11,327 nucleotides of DNA from Victivallales bacterium. Lineage in GTDB: Bacteria > Verrucomicrobiota > Lentisphaeria > Oligosphaerales > Lenti-02. The stretch covers positions 1 to 11,327 of the forward strand of contig JABGQJ010000197.1 in NCBI GenBank assembly GCA_018648945.1, read 5' to 3'. The notes under the pieces are model-generated. The model was not told where the DNA came from and made no database searches. It worked only from the letters and a program-made list of their open reading frames with translations. The first letter of the stretch is position 1, and every line of letters begins with the position of its first letter. The translations under genes were made by a program, and so were the position numbers. Below are positions 1-7,132 of this stretch, piece by piece.

Positions 1-1111
1 CGAGCACCCGCAGGCGGACTTTGCCGGAGACGTCCTTGCCCGCCAGGGCGTCGGCTTCGGCGAAGGTGGCCATGAGGATCTCCTTGTCGGTGGTGCGGTG
101 GTAGTCGTAGATGAGGCGTATGGTGCCGTCCTGGGCCTCGCAGCCATCGGGGTAGGAGACGCCGGATCGGGCATCGATCAGCAGGCCGCCTCCCCAGGTG
201 CGCCCGTCATCCTGGGAGACGTAGGCAGTGAGCAGTGCGCGTCCGGTCCGAATGGCGAGGGGACCATGTTTCACCAGGAGCAGGTTGCCGGAGCGCAGGC
301 GGCGAATGAAGAAGCGGGCGACCGGATGCTCCACCGACCATTTCTCGACCTTGCTCCAGGTGCGCCCGCCGTCCTTGGAGGTCGTCTCGCTGATGCCGTG
401 GCGCGTGCGGATCAGGGTCCAGAGCGAGCCATCTCGGCGTTCCACGATCAGGTGCTCGTCGCAGCCCCGAGCGGCGCCCACGTTGGCGCCGCCGCGCACC
501 TGCCAGGTGGCACCAGCGTCGGTGGACGCGACCAGGTTGGTGGCCCGGTGCTTGTCGAGGTCCGGGTATTTCTTGGCATTCTTGCTCCATAGCGCCACAG
601 GCAGGGCCCAGGTGCCATCGCGCAGCACTGTGGGCTTGTTCATCATCACGCCATCGGCGATCCGGAACGGGGCGGTCCAGGGGGCGTCCGCCTGGTTTGG
701 CTCGTCGCAACGCACGGCCCAGACGCCGCCGCGGCCGTCGAACCAAGTCATGGATTGGGCGTAGAACAGCCAGAGTCTGCCCTCGGTATCCACCCATACG
801 CAGGGATCGAAGGCGCGGACTTGACCGGGGGGGTCGATGGCAAAGAGCGGCGTGCTCCACGTCTTGCCATCGTCCCCGCTGGTGTTGAGGAGGACGAAGT
901 TCTCCGGCCCTTCGGTGGTGCCTCCCGCATACCAGGTGGCCCAAAGCCGACCCTTGGGCGCGCAAGCGATGCCCGGGATGCCCTGGAAGCGCCGTTTGCT
1001 GTCCAGATGTCTCTCTTCCAGTTGACGGATGACCGGAGCGGGTTCCAACGCGGGATCGGCGGCATGGGCGGCGGTGAGCAAGAGAATAAGGCTCAGGGCG
1101 GCAGACTTCAT
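1..1111 (-). CDS. Exported sialidase/BNR-repeat family protein (3' end beyond the window)
   Basis: Reading the minus strand from the ATG at 1111 gives 370 uninterrupted codons to the window edge. The product opens with a Sec-type signal peptide (MKSAALSLILLLTAAHA, likely cut after residue 17). It then carries four Asp boxes (S-x-D-x-G-x-T-W): residues 78-85, 196-203, 245-252 and 299-306. This is the signature of six-bladed beta-propeller sialidases and the BNR_2 family. The N-terminal block with GRLWATWYAGG and the C-terminal SYPDGCEAQDGT...YDYHR block match the environmental exo-alpha-sialidase-like proteins common in Planctomycetota and Lentisphaerota. Those are usually about 360-400 residues, so only a few residues should be missing. 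By family it would hydrolyse terminal glycosidic bonds in the periplasm or outside the cell; sialic acid as the substrate is not shown. An AGGAG lies 8 nt before the start. It is transcribed divergently from the HD-domain gene. Confidence 0.88.
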   Translation of the reverse strand, partial: MKSAALSLILLLTAAHAADPALEPAPVIRQLEERHLDSKRRFQGIPGIACAPKGRLWATWYAGGTTEGPENFVLLNTSGDDGKTWSTPLFAIDPPGQVRAFDPCVWVDTEGRLWLFYAQSMTWFDGRGGVWAVRCDEPNQADAPWTAPFRIADGVMMNKPTVLRDGTWALPVALWSKNAKKYPDLDKHRATNLVASTDAGATWQVRGGANVGAARGCDEHLIVERRDGSLWTLIRTRHGISETTSKDGGRTWSKVEKWSVEHPVARFFIRRLRSGNLLLVKHGPLAIRTGRALLTAYVSQDDGRTWGGGLLIDARSGVSYPDGCEAQDGTIRLIYDYHRTTDKEILMATFAEADALAGKDVSGKVRLRVL

Positions 1112-1119
1112 GTGTGGGG

Positions 1120-1124
1120 CTCCT
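1120..1124 (-). promoter_or_regulatory. Ribosome binding site of the sialidase-family gene
   Basis: The minus strand reads AGGAG here, with 8 nt before the ATG at 1111. It fixes the start directly ahead of the signal peptide and excludes the longer antisense frames that begin further upstream. Confidence 0.7.
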
Positions 1125-1216
1125 CGGGATTCGCACGCGTGGTCGGGATACGGCGACCATACTCCCCAGGCCCCGCGATGCAACGGGCATCCATGCCGGG
1201 CCACGCTTCCGGACGG

Positions 1217-1244
1217 TTGACTAGGGCCATGCTCAGAGTAGGTT
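1217..1244 (+). promoter_or_regulatory. Weak candidate sigma-70-type promoter for the HD-glycosidase-exonuclease group
   Basis: TTGACT (1217-1222) matches five of six bases of the -35 consensus. Sixteen bases later TAGGTT (1239-1244) matches three of six of the -10 consensus, so the -10 is poor. It lies in the 173-bp divergent gap, about 40 bp before the HD gene. The 9-mer CTTCCGGAC occurs twice around it (1206-1214 and 1269-1277), which could be chance or an operator pair. No comparable promoter was found for the divergent sialidase gene. Confidence 0.25.
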
Positions 1245-1284
1245 TGCAGCACACTCCCTTCTCCACAACTTCCGGACCAGCCCC

Positions 1285-2511
1285 ATGAGCACTTCCACGA
1301 ACGCCTCGCTGAACAAGGGCCTGATCGAGCACCTCTACGATAGCGCCAGCATCCGCCGTTGGAATGACCAAGTGCGCCCCATGGAGTTCACCGAGCTCGA
1401 CAAGCAGGCGCACAAGATGGTCATCGCCTATGTGCTCGCCCGCTTCGAAGACGAGGGCGAGAACGTGCCATCCATCGACTGGCTCCTGCTGATTGAGGGC
1501 GGCATCTTCGAGATGCTCCACCGGATCATCCTGACCGACGTCAAGCCTCCCGTCTTCCACCGGATGATGGCCGAGAAGGGGCCGGAGTTGAACGACTACG
1601 TGCTCCGGTGTTTGGACGTGGATGTGTCCCAAGTGGCCGGCGGCTTCCTCCAGCGCTTCCGGCAGTATCTCTCTGACGACGGCTATGCCCGGCGCGAGAA
1701 GCGGATCCTCAAGGCGGCTCACTTCCTGGCCACCCAGTGGGAGTTCAACATCATCTACCGGGTCTGCCCCTTCGTCTATGGCATCGAGAAGATCAAGACC
1801 GAGATCGAAGACCAGATCGAGGACCACAACGATCTCGAGGGAGTCCAGCGCCTGACCCTGAGCCGCAAGACCTCGGGGTTCGTGGACCTGTGCGGGCAGT
1901 TGCGCTTCCAACGGCGCTGGTCCCAATCACCCCGCATCCCCGAGACCTCGGTCTTGGGGCACATGCTGGTGGTGGCCGTGCTCACCTACCTGGCGTTGCG
2001 CGACCAGGGCGCCAGGGATCACCGCGTGGTCAATGGCTTCCTCGCCGGGCTTTTCCATGATCTGCCCGAGGTCCTCACCCGCGATATCACCAGCCCTGTG
2101 AAGGGTGCCGTCGAGGGGCTGGAGGACATCATCAAGGACTACGAGAAGCAACAGGTGGAGGAACGCCTCCTGCCCCTGCTGCCCGCCGCGTGGCATGAGC
2201 AGATCCGCTACTACACCGAGGATGAATTCGCCAATCGCGTCATCCAGGACGGCACGGTGCGGGCCGACCTCACGGTCGAGCAGCTCAGCGAGGAATTCGA
2301 CAAGCCCGAGCTCCAGCCCGTCGATGGCGAGATCATCCGTTGTTGCGACCATCTTGCGGCCTTCATCGAGGCCAGTCTGTCCATTCAGCATGGCATCACT
2401 TCCAAGCATCTCACCGAGGGACTGGATCGCCTGATGGCCAGCTACGGCGACCGCCAGGTAGGAAAGGTGGACTTCGGGGCCATCTTCCGGGACTTTGCTC
2501 CCGCCGAGTAG
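1285..2511 (+). CDS. HD-domain protein with a YfbR-like C-terminal HD module
   Basis: A 408-residue cytoplasmic protein without a signal peptide. The C-terminal half has the HD metal-binding pattern: H226 (in VLGHMLVVA), H258-D259 (in LFHDLPEVLTRD) and probably D355 (in CCDHLAAF). The run HDLPEVLTRDITSPVK closely resembles the YfbR/HD_3 group of metal-dependent 5'-nucleotidases and phosphohydrolases. The N-terminal half looks like a decayed copy: H43, H79-R80 where HD would be, then DVKPPVF (85-91) mirroring DITSPVK (267-273). I recognise full-length proteins of this kind in varied bacteria but know no proven substrate, so a nucleotide phosphomonoester is an inference. No Shine-Dalgarno sequence is visible before the ATG at 1285. 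The glycosidase gene begins 26 bp after its stop, which suggests co-transcription. Confidence 0.85.
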   Translation: MSTSTNASLNKGLIEHLYDSASIRRWNDQVRPMEFTELDKQAHKMVIAYVLARFEDEGENVPSIDWLLLIEGGIFEMLHRIILTDVKPPVFHRMMAEKGPELNDYVLRCLDVDVSQVAGGFLQRFRQYLSDDGYARREKRILKAAHFLATQWEFNIIYRVCPFVYGIEKIKTEIEDQIEDHNDLEGVQRLTLSRKTSGFVDLCGQLRFQRRWSQSPRIPETSVLGHMLVVAVLTYLALRDQGARDHRVVNGFLAGLFHDLPEVLTRDITSPVKGAVEGLEDIIKDYEKQQVEERLLPLLPAAWHEQIRYYTEDEFANRVIQDGTVRADLTVEQLSEEFDKPELQPVDGEIIRCCDHLAAFIEASLSIQHGITSKHLTEGLDRLMASYGDRQVGKVDFGAIFRDFAPAE

Positions 2512-2525
2512 CCCCCGCATCGACC

Positions 2526-2530
2526 AGGAG
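2526..2530 (+). promoter_or_regulatory. Ribosome binding site that sets the glycosidase start
   Basis: AGGAG lies 7 nt before the ATG at 2538. The same frame stays open upstream to an ATG at 2340 inside the HD gene. Only the 2538 start has this site, and it places a signal peptide at the N-terminus, so it is preferred. Confidence 0.8.
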
Positions 2531-2537
2531 AATCGAC

Positions 2538-5477
2538 ATGCGCTGGAGTATTGTGCTGATGAGTTTTGCCTTGACTGCCCAAGCCGGCGTAACCGTGGAG
2601 ATGACCAGCCAGGGGCAGCTGAGATCTGTCTCCGTGGACGGCCAGCCAGCGGCGGGAGCCATCTCCCTGGTGGTCCCGAAACCCGGATGGGCCGGCAACT
2701 TCCTCTCTTCCGAGAAGCTGAACGCACCACAGGGATCGACCAGCGGGACAACCCAGGTCGTGCGTGGCACGGCGGGACCAGCCGACCGCCCCGTTGCGGA
2801 CGTGGTCGTGCGCCGTATCACCGGGGACGATGCTGTGGACATCGTCTACGAGTTCACGCCCCGGCAGGATCTGTTGGCTGCCGCTTCGGTTGTGCAGCTC
2901 ATGCTCCCCATCCAGCAGCTGGCCGGGAAGCCGTATTTGTTGCTTGACGGTGTGGCATCCCGGGAGGGCGTTTTCCCCAAGGAGTTGCCCAACCCCTATA
3001 CCTTCCTCAGCGGCAGTGGCTTCGATCAGCTTGCCTGGCCTGTCCAGGGGGATACGTGCCTGGTCCTGGAGCCGGATTGGGGCACGGTAGACAGAGTGAG
3101 TGTGCAGGATGATCGGCAGTTCAAAGGCGCCACCTACCAGGCCCAGCTCTACCTGCACAAGGGGCGCGCCCTGCGCAAGGGTAGGACCGTGCGTGCCCGG
3201 TTTCGTCTGCGGAAGGCCAGCGCCAAGGCTCTGCGGGCAGAGATGGACAGGCACCAAGCCCCACGCCGCCGCCTGCGCCAGAGTCTCGCTCAACGGGCCC
3301 CCGCCGCCATCCGCTCCGTGACCGCCAGCGCTCAGAGCGTGCCCGCCTATGGGCGGCTGGAGTGGAGCGTGGATCTCGCCGCCACCTACGACAACCCCTT
3401 CGATCCCGAGGAAGTCCGGCTCGACGCCCTCATCACCTGTCCCGACGGCCAGGAGTTGACCGTCCCCGGCTTCTTCCATTGCCCCTACCAACGCACCCTC
3501 GTGGGCAAGAGCGAACGGCTGGTTCCCGCCGACGGCGCGGGGTGGCGCATCCGTTTCTGCCCGAAGAAGCCCGGTGCGTACCGCGGGCGCATCGTGCTGA
3601 CCGATGGCGGAAAGCAGGTGGCGACCCCCATCTCCTTCGCCGTTACCCCCTCCAACCACCACGGGCTGGTGCGCGTGGCCAAGCAGAACCCCCTGTTTTT
3701 CGAGTTCGAGAATGGCGCGCCCTACTTCGCCATCGGCGAGAACGTCTGCTGGCCCGGTTCCGGCGGCACCTACGAGTACGACAACTACTGGCGCCGCCTC
3801 GCCGAAGCGGGCGCGAACTACGCCCGGCTCTGGATCGGTCCCTTCGACTGCTTCACTCTTGAACGAGCGAAACGAGGGAACGACGACCTGGCCGGTCTGG
3901 GGCGCATCGATCTGGCCAATGCCTGGCGGATAGACTATGTCCTTGACGAGGCCGCCAAACGCGGTATCCAGGTCATGTTCTGCATCGACTCCTTCAACTC
4001 TCTGCGCATCAAGAAGCCCCACGCCATCTGGCCGCAGTGCCCTTACAACCAAGCCAATGGCGGTCCCATCGCTAAGCCCCGCGAGTTCTTCACGAACGAG
4101 GAGGCGCGCAAGCTCTTCCGCCGCCGCCTGCGCTACATCGTGGCGCGCTGGGGCGACAACCCCTTTGTCATCTCCTGGGAGTTCTGGAACGAGGTCAACA
4201 TCATCGAGACCTACATCAGCGACGATGTGGCGGCCTGGCACCGGGACATGGGGCGCTACCTGCGCAGCATCGATCCCTACAACCATCTGGTCACCACCAG
4301 TTGGGCGGGGATCACGGGTGATCCGGCCGTGGATGGCCTGCCCGAGATGGACTATATCCAGAGTCACCAGTATGGCGCGCAGGATGCGGCCACCCACATG
4401 GCCCGGATCTGCCGTGAGAAGAACGCCAAGTTCGGCAAGCCCCACTACTTTGGTGAGTACGGCACGGGGACCCGCGCCGAGGGCACGCGCGAGGACGAGG
4501 ACGGCATTCACCTGCACAACGGCCTATGGAGTGGCGTCTTCGCGCCAGCTGCCGGCACCGGCATGCTGTGGTGGTGGGACAACTATGTGGAACCCCGCGA
4601 CCTCTACCACCATTTCACGCCCGTGGCGAGGTTTGTCGAAGGCGTTCCCTTCAACACCGTGCGCTATGCGCCTGTGACCAATACTCAGGTTGACTGGCGG
4701 GGCACACCCCCTGCGCCCAGGCAGGAGGATCTGATCGTGCAGGGGCGTCATGCGAGTTGGTCTGTCGCCCCGTTCAACAAGCCCCGCACGGTGGTTTGCC
4801 GGAGCGACGGGACGGTCGAGGGGGTCGAGCAACTGAGCCGTGTCCAGCACGGCCTGACGAACCATCCCAAGCTGCACAATCCGGTCACGTTCCAGGTGGA
4901 CTACTCCGCCGCCGGGCGCTTTGTGGTGCGGGTCACCAAGGTCTCCGGTCACGGCGGCGCGGGGTTGCTCATGGCCCTCGATGGCGAGGTCAAGTTTGGG
5001 AAGCTCTTTCCGGACACCGACGACACGACGAACGACATCACCGAGTTCAATGGCGACTACGAGATTGCGGTTCCGGCAGGGCGGCACAAGATCGTGGTCG
5101 AGAACCACGGCAAGGATTGGCTGTTCTTGGACTACATCCTGCCTGGCTATCGGCTCCGCACCAACCCGCCCGTGCTTGTTGCCGCCATTGCTGCCCCCGC
5201 AGCACCGGTCGCCGGGCCGGCCGTCATGGTCTGGGCGCGGCACGAGAGCTTCAACTGGTACAGCCACAACCACGGCCGCAACGAGTGGGCCGTCGGTCCC
5301 GTCGAAGTCGCCCTGGCCGGGGTTCCCGATGGTCCCTTCAGAATAGAGCTATGGGACACCTTCGCCGGCACGATGCAGCCTGGCGGCACGGCCGTGGCCG
5401 TGGGGGGCAAAGTCCGCATTCCCCTGCCTGCCTTCCAGAAGGACCTGGCGGTCAAACTCATCCGGGTGGCTCGATGA
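2538..5477 (+). CDS. Secreted multidomain clan GH-A glycoside hydrolase with DUF5060-like domain
   Basis: A 979-residue exported protein. The signal peptide MRWSIVLMSFALTAQA is probably cut after residue 16. Residues 17-250 form a beta-rich region I cannot assign to a family. Residues about 258-372 resemble the DUF5060 Ig-like domain that precedes many GH-A glycosidases (EWSVDL, then FHCPYQRT, then PGAYRGRIVLTDGG). Residues about 378-705 look like a TIM barrel. It has the acid/base motif WEFWNEVN with E552, the likely nucleophile E640 in HYFGEYGTG, and aromatic strands such as MLWWWDNY (676-683). Residues about 785-872 look like a carbohydrate-binding beta-sandwich, and about 895-979 form a further beta module. 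It should hydrolyse a beta-linked polysaccharide or oligosaccharide outside the cytoplasm. The GH family number and substrate cannot be read from sequence alone. Its stop overlaps the exonuclease start by four bases. Confidence 0.87.
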   Translation: MRWSIVLMSFALTAQAGVTVEMTSQGQLRSVSVDGQPAAGAISLVVPKPGWAGNFLSSEKLNAPQGSTSGTTQVVRGTAGPADRPVADVVVRRITGDDAVDIVYEFTPRQDLLAAASVVQLMLPIQQLAGKPYLLLDGVASREGVFPKELPNPYTFLSGSGFDQLAWPVQGDTCLVLEPDWGTVDRVSVQDDRQFKGATYQAQLYLHKGRALRKGRTVRARFRLRKASAKALRAEMDRHQAPRRRLRQSLAQRAPAAIRSVTASAQSVPAYGRLEWSVDLAATYDNPFDPEEVRLDALITCPDGQELTVPGFFHCPYQRTLVGKSERLVPADGAGWRIRFCPKKPGAYRGRIVLTDGGKQVATPISFAVTPSNHHGLVRVAKQNPLFFEFENGAPYFAIGENVCWPGSGGTYEYDNYWRRLAEAGANYARLWIGPFDCFTLERAKRGNDDLAGLGRIDLANAWRIDYVLDEAAKRGIQVMFCIDSFNSLRIKKPHAIWPQCPYNQANGGPIAKPREFFTNEEARKLFRRRLRYIVARWGDNPFVISWEFWNEVNIIETYISDDVAAWHRDMGRYLRSIDPYNHLVTTSWAGITGDPAVDGLPEMDYIQSHQYGAQDAATHMARICREKNAKFGKPHYFGEYGTGTRAEGTREDEDGIHLHNGLWSGVFAPAAGTGMLWWWDNYVEPRDLYHHFTPVARFVEGVPFNTVRYAPVTNTQVDWRGTPPAPRQEDLIVQGRHASWSVAPFNKPRTVVCRSDGTVEGVEQLSRVQHGLTNHPKLHNPVTFQVDYSAAGRFVVRVTKVSGHGGAGLLMALDGEVKFGKLFPDTDDTTNDITEFNGDYEIAVPAGRHKIVVENHGKDWLFLDYILPGYRLRTNPPVLVAAIAAPAAPVAGPAVMVWARHESFNWYSHNHGRNEWAVGPVEVALAGVPDGPFRIELWDTFAGTMQPGGTAVAVGGKVRIPLPAFQKDLAVKLIRVAR

Positions 5478-6061
5478 CCCTTGCCGTGGACGCCCAACTG
5501 GTTGCGCTGGACTTCGAGACCACTGGTGTGGTCGGCGACTTGCCCAGCGTGCCCTGGCAGATTGGGATGGCCTTTGTCGAGCGCGGTCGCGTGGCCGAGA
5601 CCCACCACTTCTCCCGCCTTCTCAACCCCGGCAAGCGTCCCTTCAACCCCTACGTGCCCGGCCGGCACGCGATTCTGCGCGATGAACTCGCCGAGGCCCC
5701 GACTCTGGCCGGGATCTGGCCGGAGCTGGCCCCGTGGCTGGGCGGTCGTCCCGTCATTGCCCACAACGTGGCCACCGAACGTACCGTCCTGGCCGATGCA
5801 TTCCCCCTGCATGACTTCGGCCCCTGGATCGACACGCTCGGCCTGGCTCGTCTTGCCTACCCCCGGCTTGCCAGCCACAAGCTTGAGGAGCTCATCCCCG
5901 CTCTTGGCCTTGGGCAGCGCCTTACCACGCTCTGCCCGGGTCTCGCCCCCCACGATGCCTTCTACGACGCCATGGCGGCCGCTCTGCTGTTTGAGCACCT
6001 CCTTGCCCAGCCCGGCTGGGGCCAGGCGACCATCGAGGAGCTATCCCAGGCCCGGGGATAG
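5474..6061 (+). CDS. DnaQ-like DEDDh-type 3'-5' exonuclease
   Basis: A 195-residue cytoplasmic protein, about one exonuclease domain long. Exo I is ALDFETTG with D13 and E15. Exo II is VIAHNVATERTVL with H97-N98. Exo III is HDAFYDA, giving H160-x4-D165, the DEDDh form. Such enzymes remove nucleotides from 3' ends of DNA or RNA using two metal ions; they serve proofreading, repair or RNA turnover, and this sequence does not say which. In Exo II the residue aligned with the usual Asp is E102. That may be a subfamily trait rather than inactivation, because the other three acidic ligands and the His remain. No polymerase, BRCT or UvrC-like domain is attached. The start overlaps the glycosidase stop as ATGA, with a weak GGGTGG upstream, so translational coupling is likely. 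Confidence 0.88.
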   Translation: MTLAVDAQLVALDFETTGVVGDLPSVPWQIGMAFVERGRVAETHHFSRLLNPGKRPFNPYVPGRHAILRDELAEAPTLAGIWPELAPWLGGRPVIAHNVATERTVLADAFPLHDFGPWIDTLGLARLAYPRLASHKLEELIPALGLGQRLTTLCPGLAPHDAFYDAMAAALLFEHLLAQPGWGQATIEELSQARG

Positions 6062-6344
6062 ACTGACGATCCATGGGCCAACTGCTGCAGGGGGTGGCAT
6101 TGCACGAGATCTCAGTCTGCTGCGGACGACGACGGTCTCGACACACCTGCACCCAGCTCACGCCCGCAACCCGCTGACCATGCGCGCCCTACCGGCTTCT
6201 GCGACGATGCCCAGTAGTCCAGGCTAGGCCGAGCGCGGATTGCCTCTGGTCCCATCCTGACGACGGTCGACGCGGCAATTCCCGCCTCCCGGAGCCGGGT
6301 TCCTGCTCCCCGAGAGCAGCCCCGGCGTCGAAGTCCAGGATGGC
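6062..6344. other. Non-coding stretch after the exonuclease gene
   Basis: I see no credible gene in these 283 bases. Short frames here have no RBS and no family resemblance. The stretch holds a strong hairpin at 6294-6326. It also holds the 14-mer ACGGTCGACGCGGC (6263-6276), which recurs at 6428-6441 inside repeat copy 1. Part of this DNA may therefore belong to the same repeat family. Confidence 0.5.
6294..6326. terminator. Two-part hairpin, possible operon terminator without T-tract
   Basis: GCCGGG (6294-6299) pairs with CCCGGC (6321-6326). Inside it CTGCTC (6303-6308) pairs with GAGCAG (6314-6319) around a CCCGA loop, leaving a 3-nt/1-nt internal loop. That makes 12 base pairs, 10 of them G-C. 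It lies 232 nt after the exonuclease stop and no T-run follows, so an intrinsic terminator is only one reading. It may instead be part of the neighbouring repeat DNA. Confidence 0.3.
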
Positions 6345-6450
6345 CCTGTTTTCTTCCGAGTTCTTCCTTCCCGGTGGCGTGGGACGAGCGGGAAGAGTGC
6401 ACCGGGGCCCGGCGCACCTACCCCGGAACGGTCGACGCGGCTACGCGTTG
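6345..6450. repeat. Structured direct repeat, copy 1
   Basis: Positions 6361-6450 align without gaps to 7146-7235, with 6 differences in 90 bases. Similarity extends back to 6345 with a 3-base length difference. Internal structure: CTTCCCG (6367-6373) pairs with CGGGAAG (6389-6395). GTGCACCGG (6397-6405) pairs with CCGGCGCAC (6409-6417) apart from one A-C mismatch. CCGGGG (6402-6407) can alternatively pair with CCCCGG (6421-6426). No terminal inverted repeat or target duplication marks a transposon. It lies 173 bp beyond the lipoprotein stop codon. Confidence 0.85.
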
Positions 6451-6472
6451 AGCTTGTCTCGTGGAGGACGCG

Positions 6473-6498
6473 GCCGGGAGCGCCGGCTTCCAGCCGGC
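6473..6498. repeat. Palindromic element following repeat copy 1
   Basis: GCCGGCT (6482-6488) pairs with AGCCGGC (6492-6498) around a TCC loop, a perfect 7-bp stem. Positions 6473-6497 match 7279-7303 at 23 of 25 bases, and both mates sit just downstream of a copy of the 90-bp repeat. Read in one frame the palindrome gives GSAGFQPA, a peptide string I associate with dispersed non-coding repeats mis-annotated as protein in this kind of genome. Confidence 0.7.
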
Positions 6499-6623
6499 AT
6501 CCTTTCCTCCTTCCGGGAGCCTGGGGCCGCGCTCAAGATGGCCCGTCGGGAATATCCGTCCGAAGCAGCTCGTCCCCAGTTCCCGCCTCTTGGGGCTGCA
6601 CTGCTCATCCCGGCCAGCGCAGC

Positions 6624-7046
6624 CTAATCCATCCGAAGATCCTGAACATAGGTCCCCCGTCCCTGGTACGCTCGCCAGTCTTCTATATCAACCGCACCAT
6701 CCTGTAGCTCAAACTCGACCTCGATCACCTCGGACTCGAATCTCCCGGCCCCGCTGGACCTCTTCTCAATCCTGGCAACCGCTCTCTTGCCCATGGTTCG
6801 TACTGCCCATCTCCCAATTGAGAACTGGTGTGAGTCTGATAGGACTATGCCGCCCGAGAACACATCTGTTTCATAGACAAAGGGAGCATCGACCTCGATG
6901 GCCTCGCGCTGATCAGAAAGGAGATTCCGGAGCGCCTCCTCGATTATCTCTGCCTGTCTCGTCTTCGACAACACCTCACTCGATCTGCATGAGGAAAAGA
7001 GAGACATCAAAAGCACCAAACACGCCATTCTGGTGACGGAGAGCAT
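6624..7046 (-). CDS. Small predicted lipoprotein of unknown function
   Basis: A 140-residue product starting at the ATG at 7046 on the minus strand, with a weak AGGTG 10 nt upstream (7057-7061). Residues 1-20 form a lipoprotein signal: Arg6, a hydrophobic core ACLVLLMSLF, then a relaxed lipobox LFSSC with C20 as the lipidated residue. The mature part begins with a charged, probably helical stretch (about 28-48). It continues as a mixed beta-type domain ending in YQGRGTYVQDLRMD, with no further cysteine. I do not recognise the family. The frame stays open upstream to 7202 inside repeat copy 2, but that extension would bury the signal peptide and is rejected. GC is about 52% over three 60-base lines I counted, below the 60-75% of two lines in the neighbouring large genes. 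It is flanked by the two direct repeats, which suggests acquired or mobile DNA. Confidence 0.68.
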   Translation of the reverse strand: MLSVTRMACLVLLMSLFSSCRSSEVLSKTRQAEIIEEALRNLLSDQREAIEVDAPFVYETDVFSGGIVLSDSHQFSIGRWAVRTMGKRAVARIEKRSSGAGRFESEVIEVEFELQDGAVDIEDWRAYQGRGTYVQDLRMD

Positions 7047-7132
7047 TGGAGTCTTACACCTGTTCTCACGGGAACTCGCACGGACCGACTGACACTTTCT
7101 CTGAGTTTGCTGGCTTGGTATTGGCAGAATAG

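Noticed and set aside
207..1190. Long frames on both strands over the first 1.2 kb, including a 327-codon minus-strand frame.
   Set aside because: Only the frame starting at 1111 has a signal peptide, an RBS and four Asp boxes. The others are Arg/Pro/Ser-rich shadows.
2442..4517. A 691-codon open frame antisense to the HD and glycosidase genes.
   Set aside because: It is a by-product of high GC in a coding region. Its product is Gly/Val/Ala/Asp/Leu-rich with no domain, while the plus strand encodes recognisable proteins throughout.
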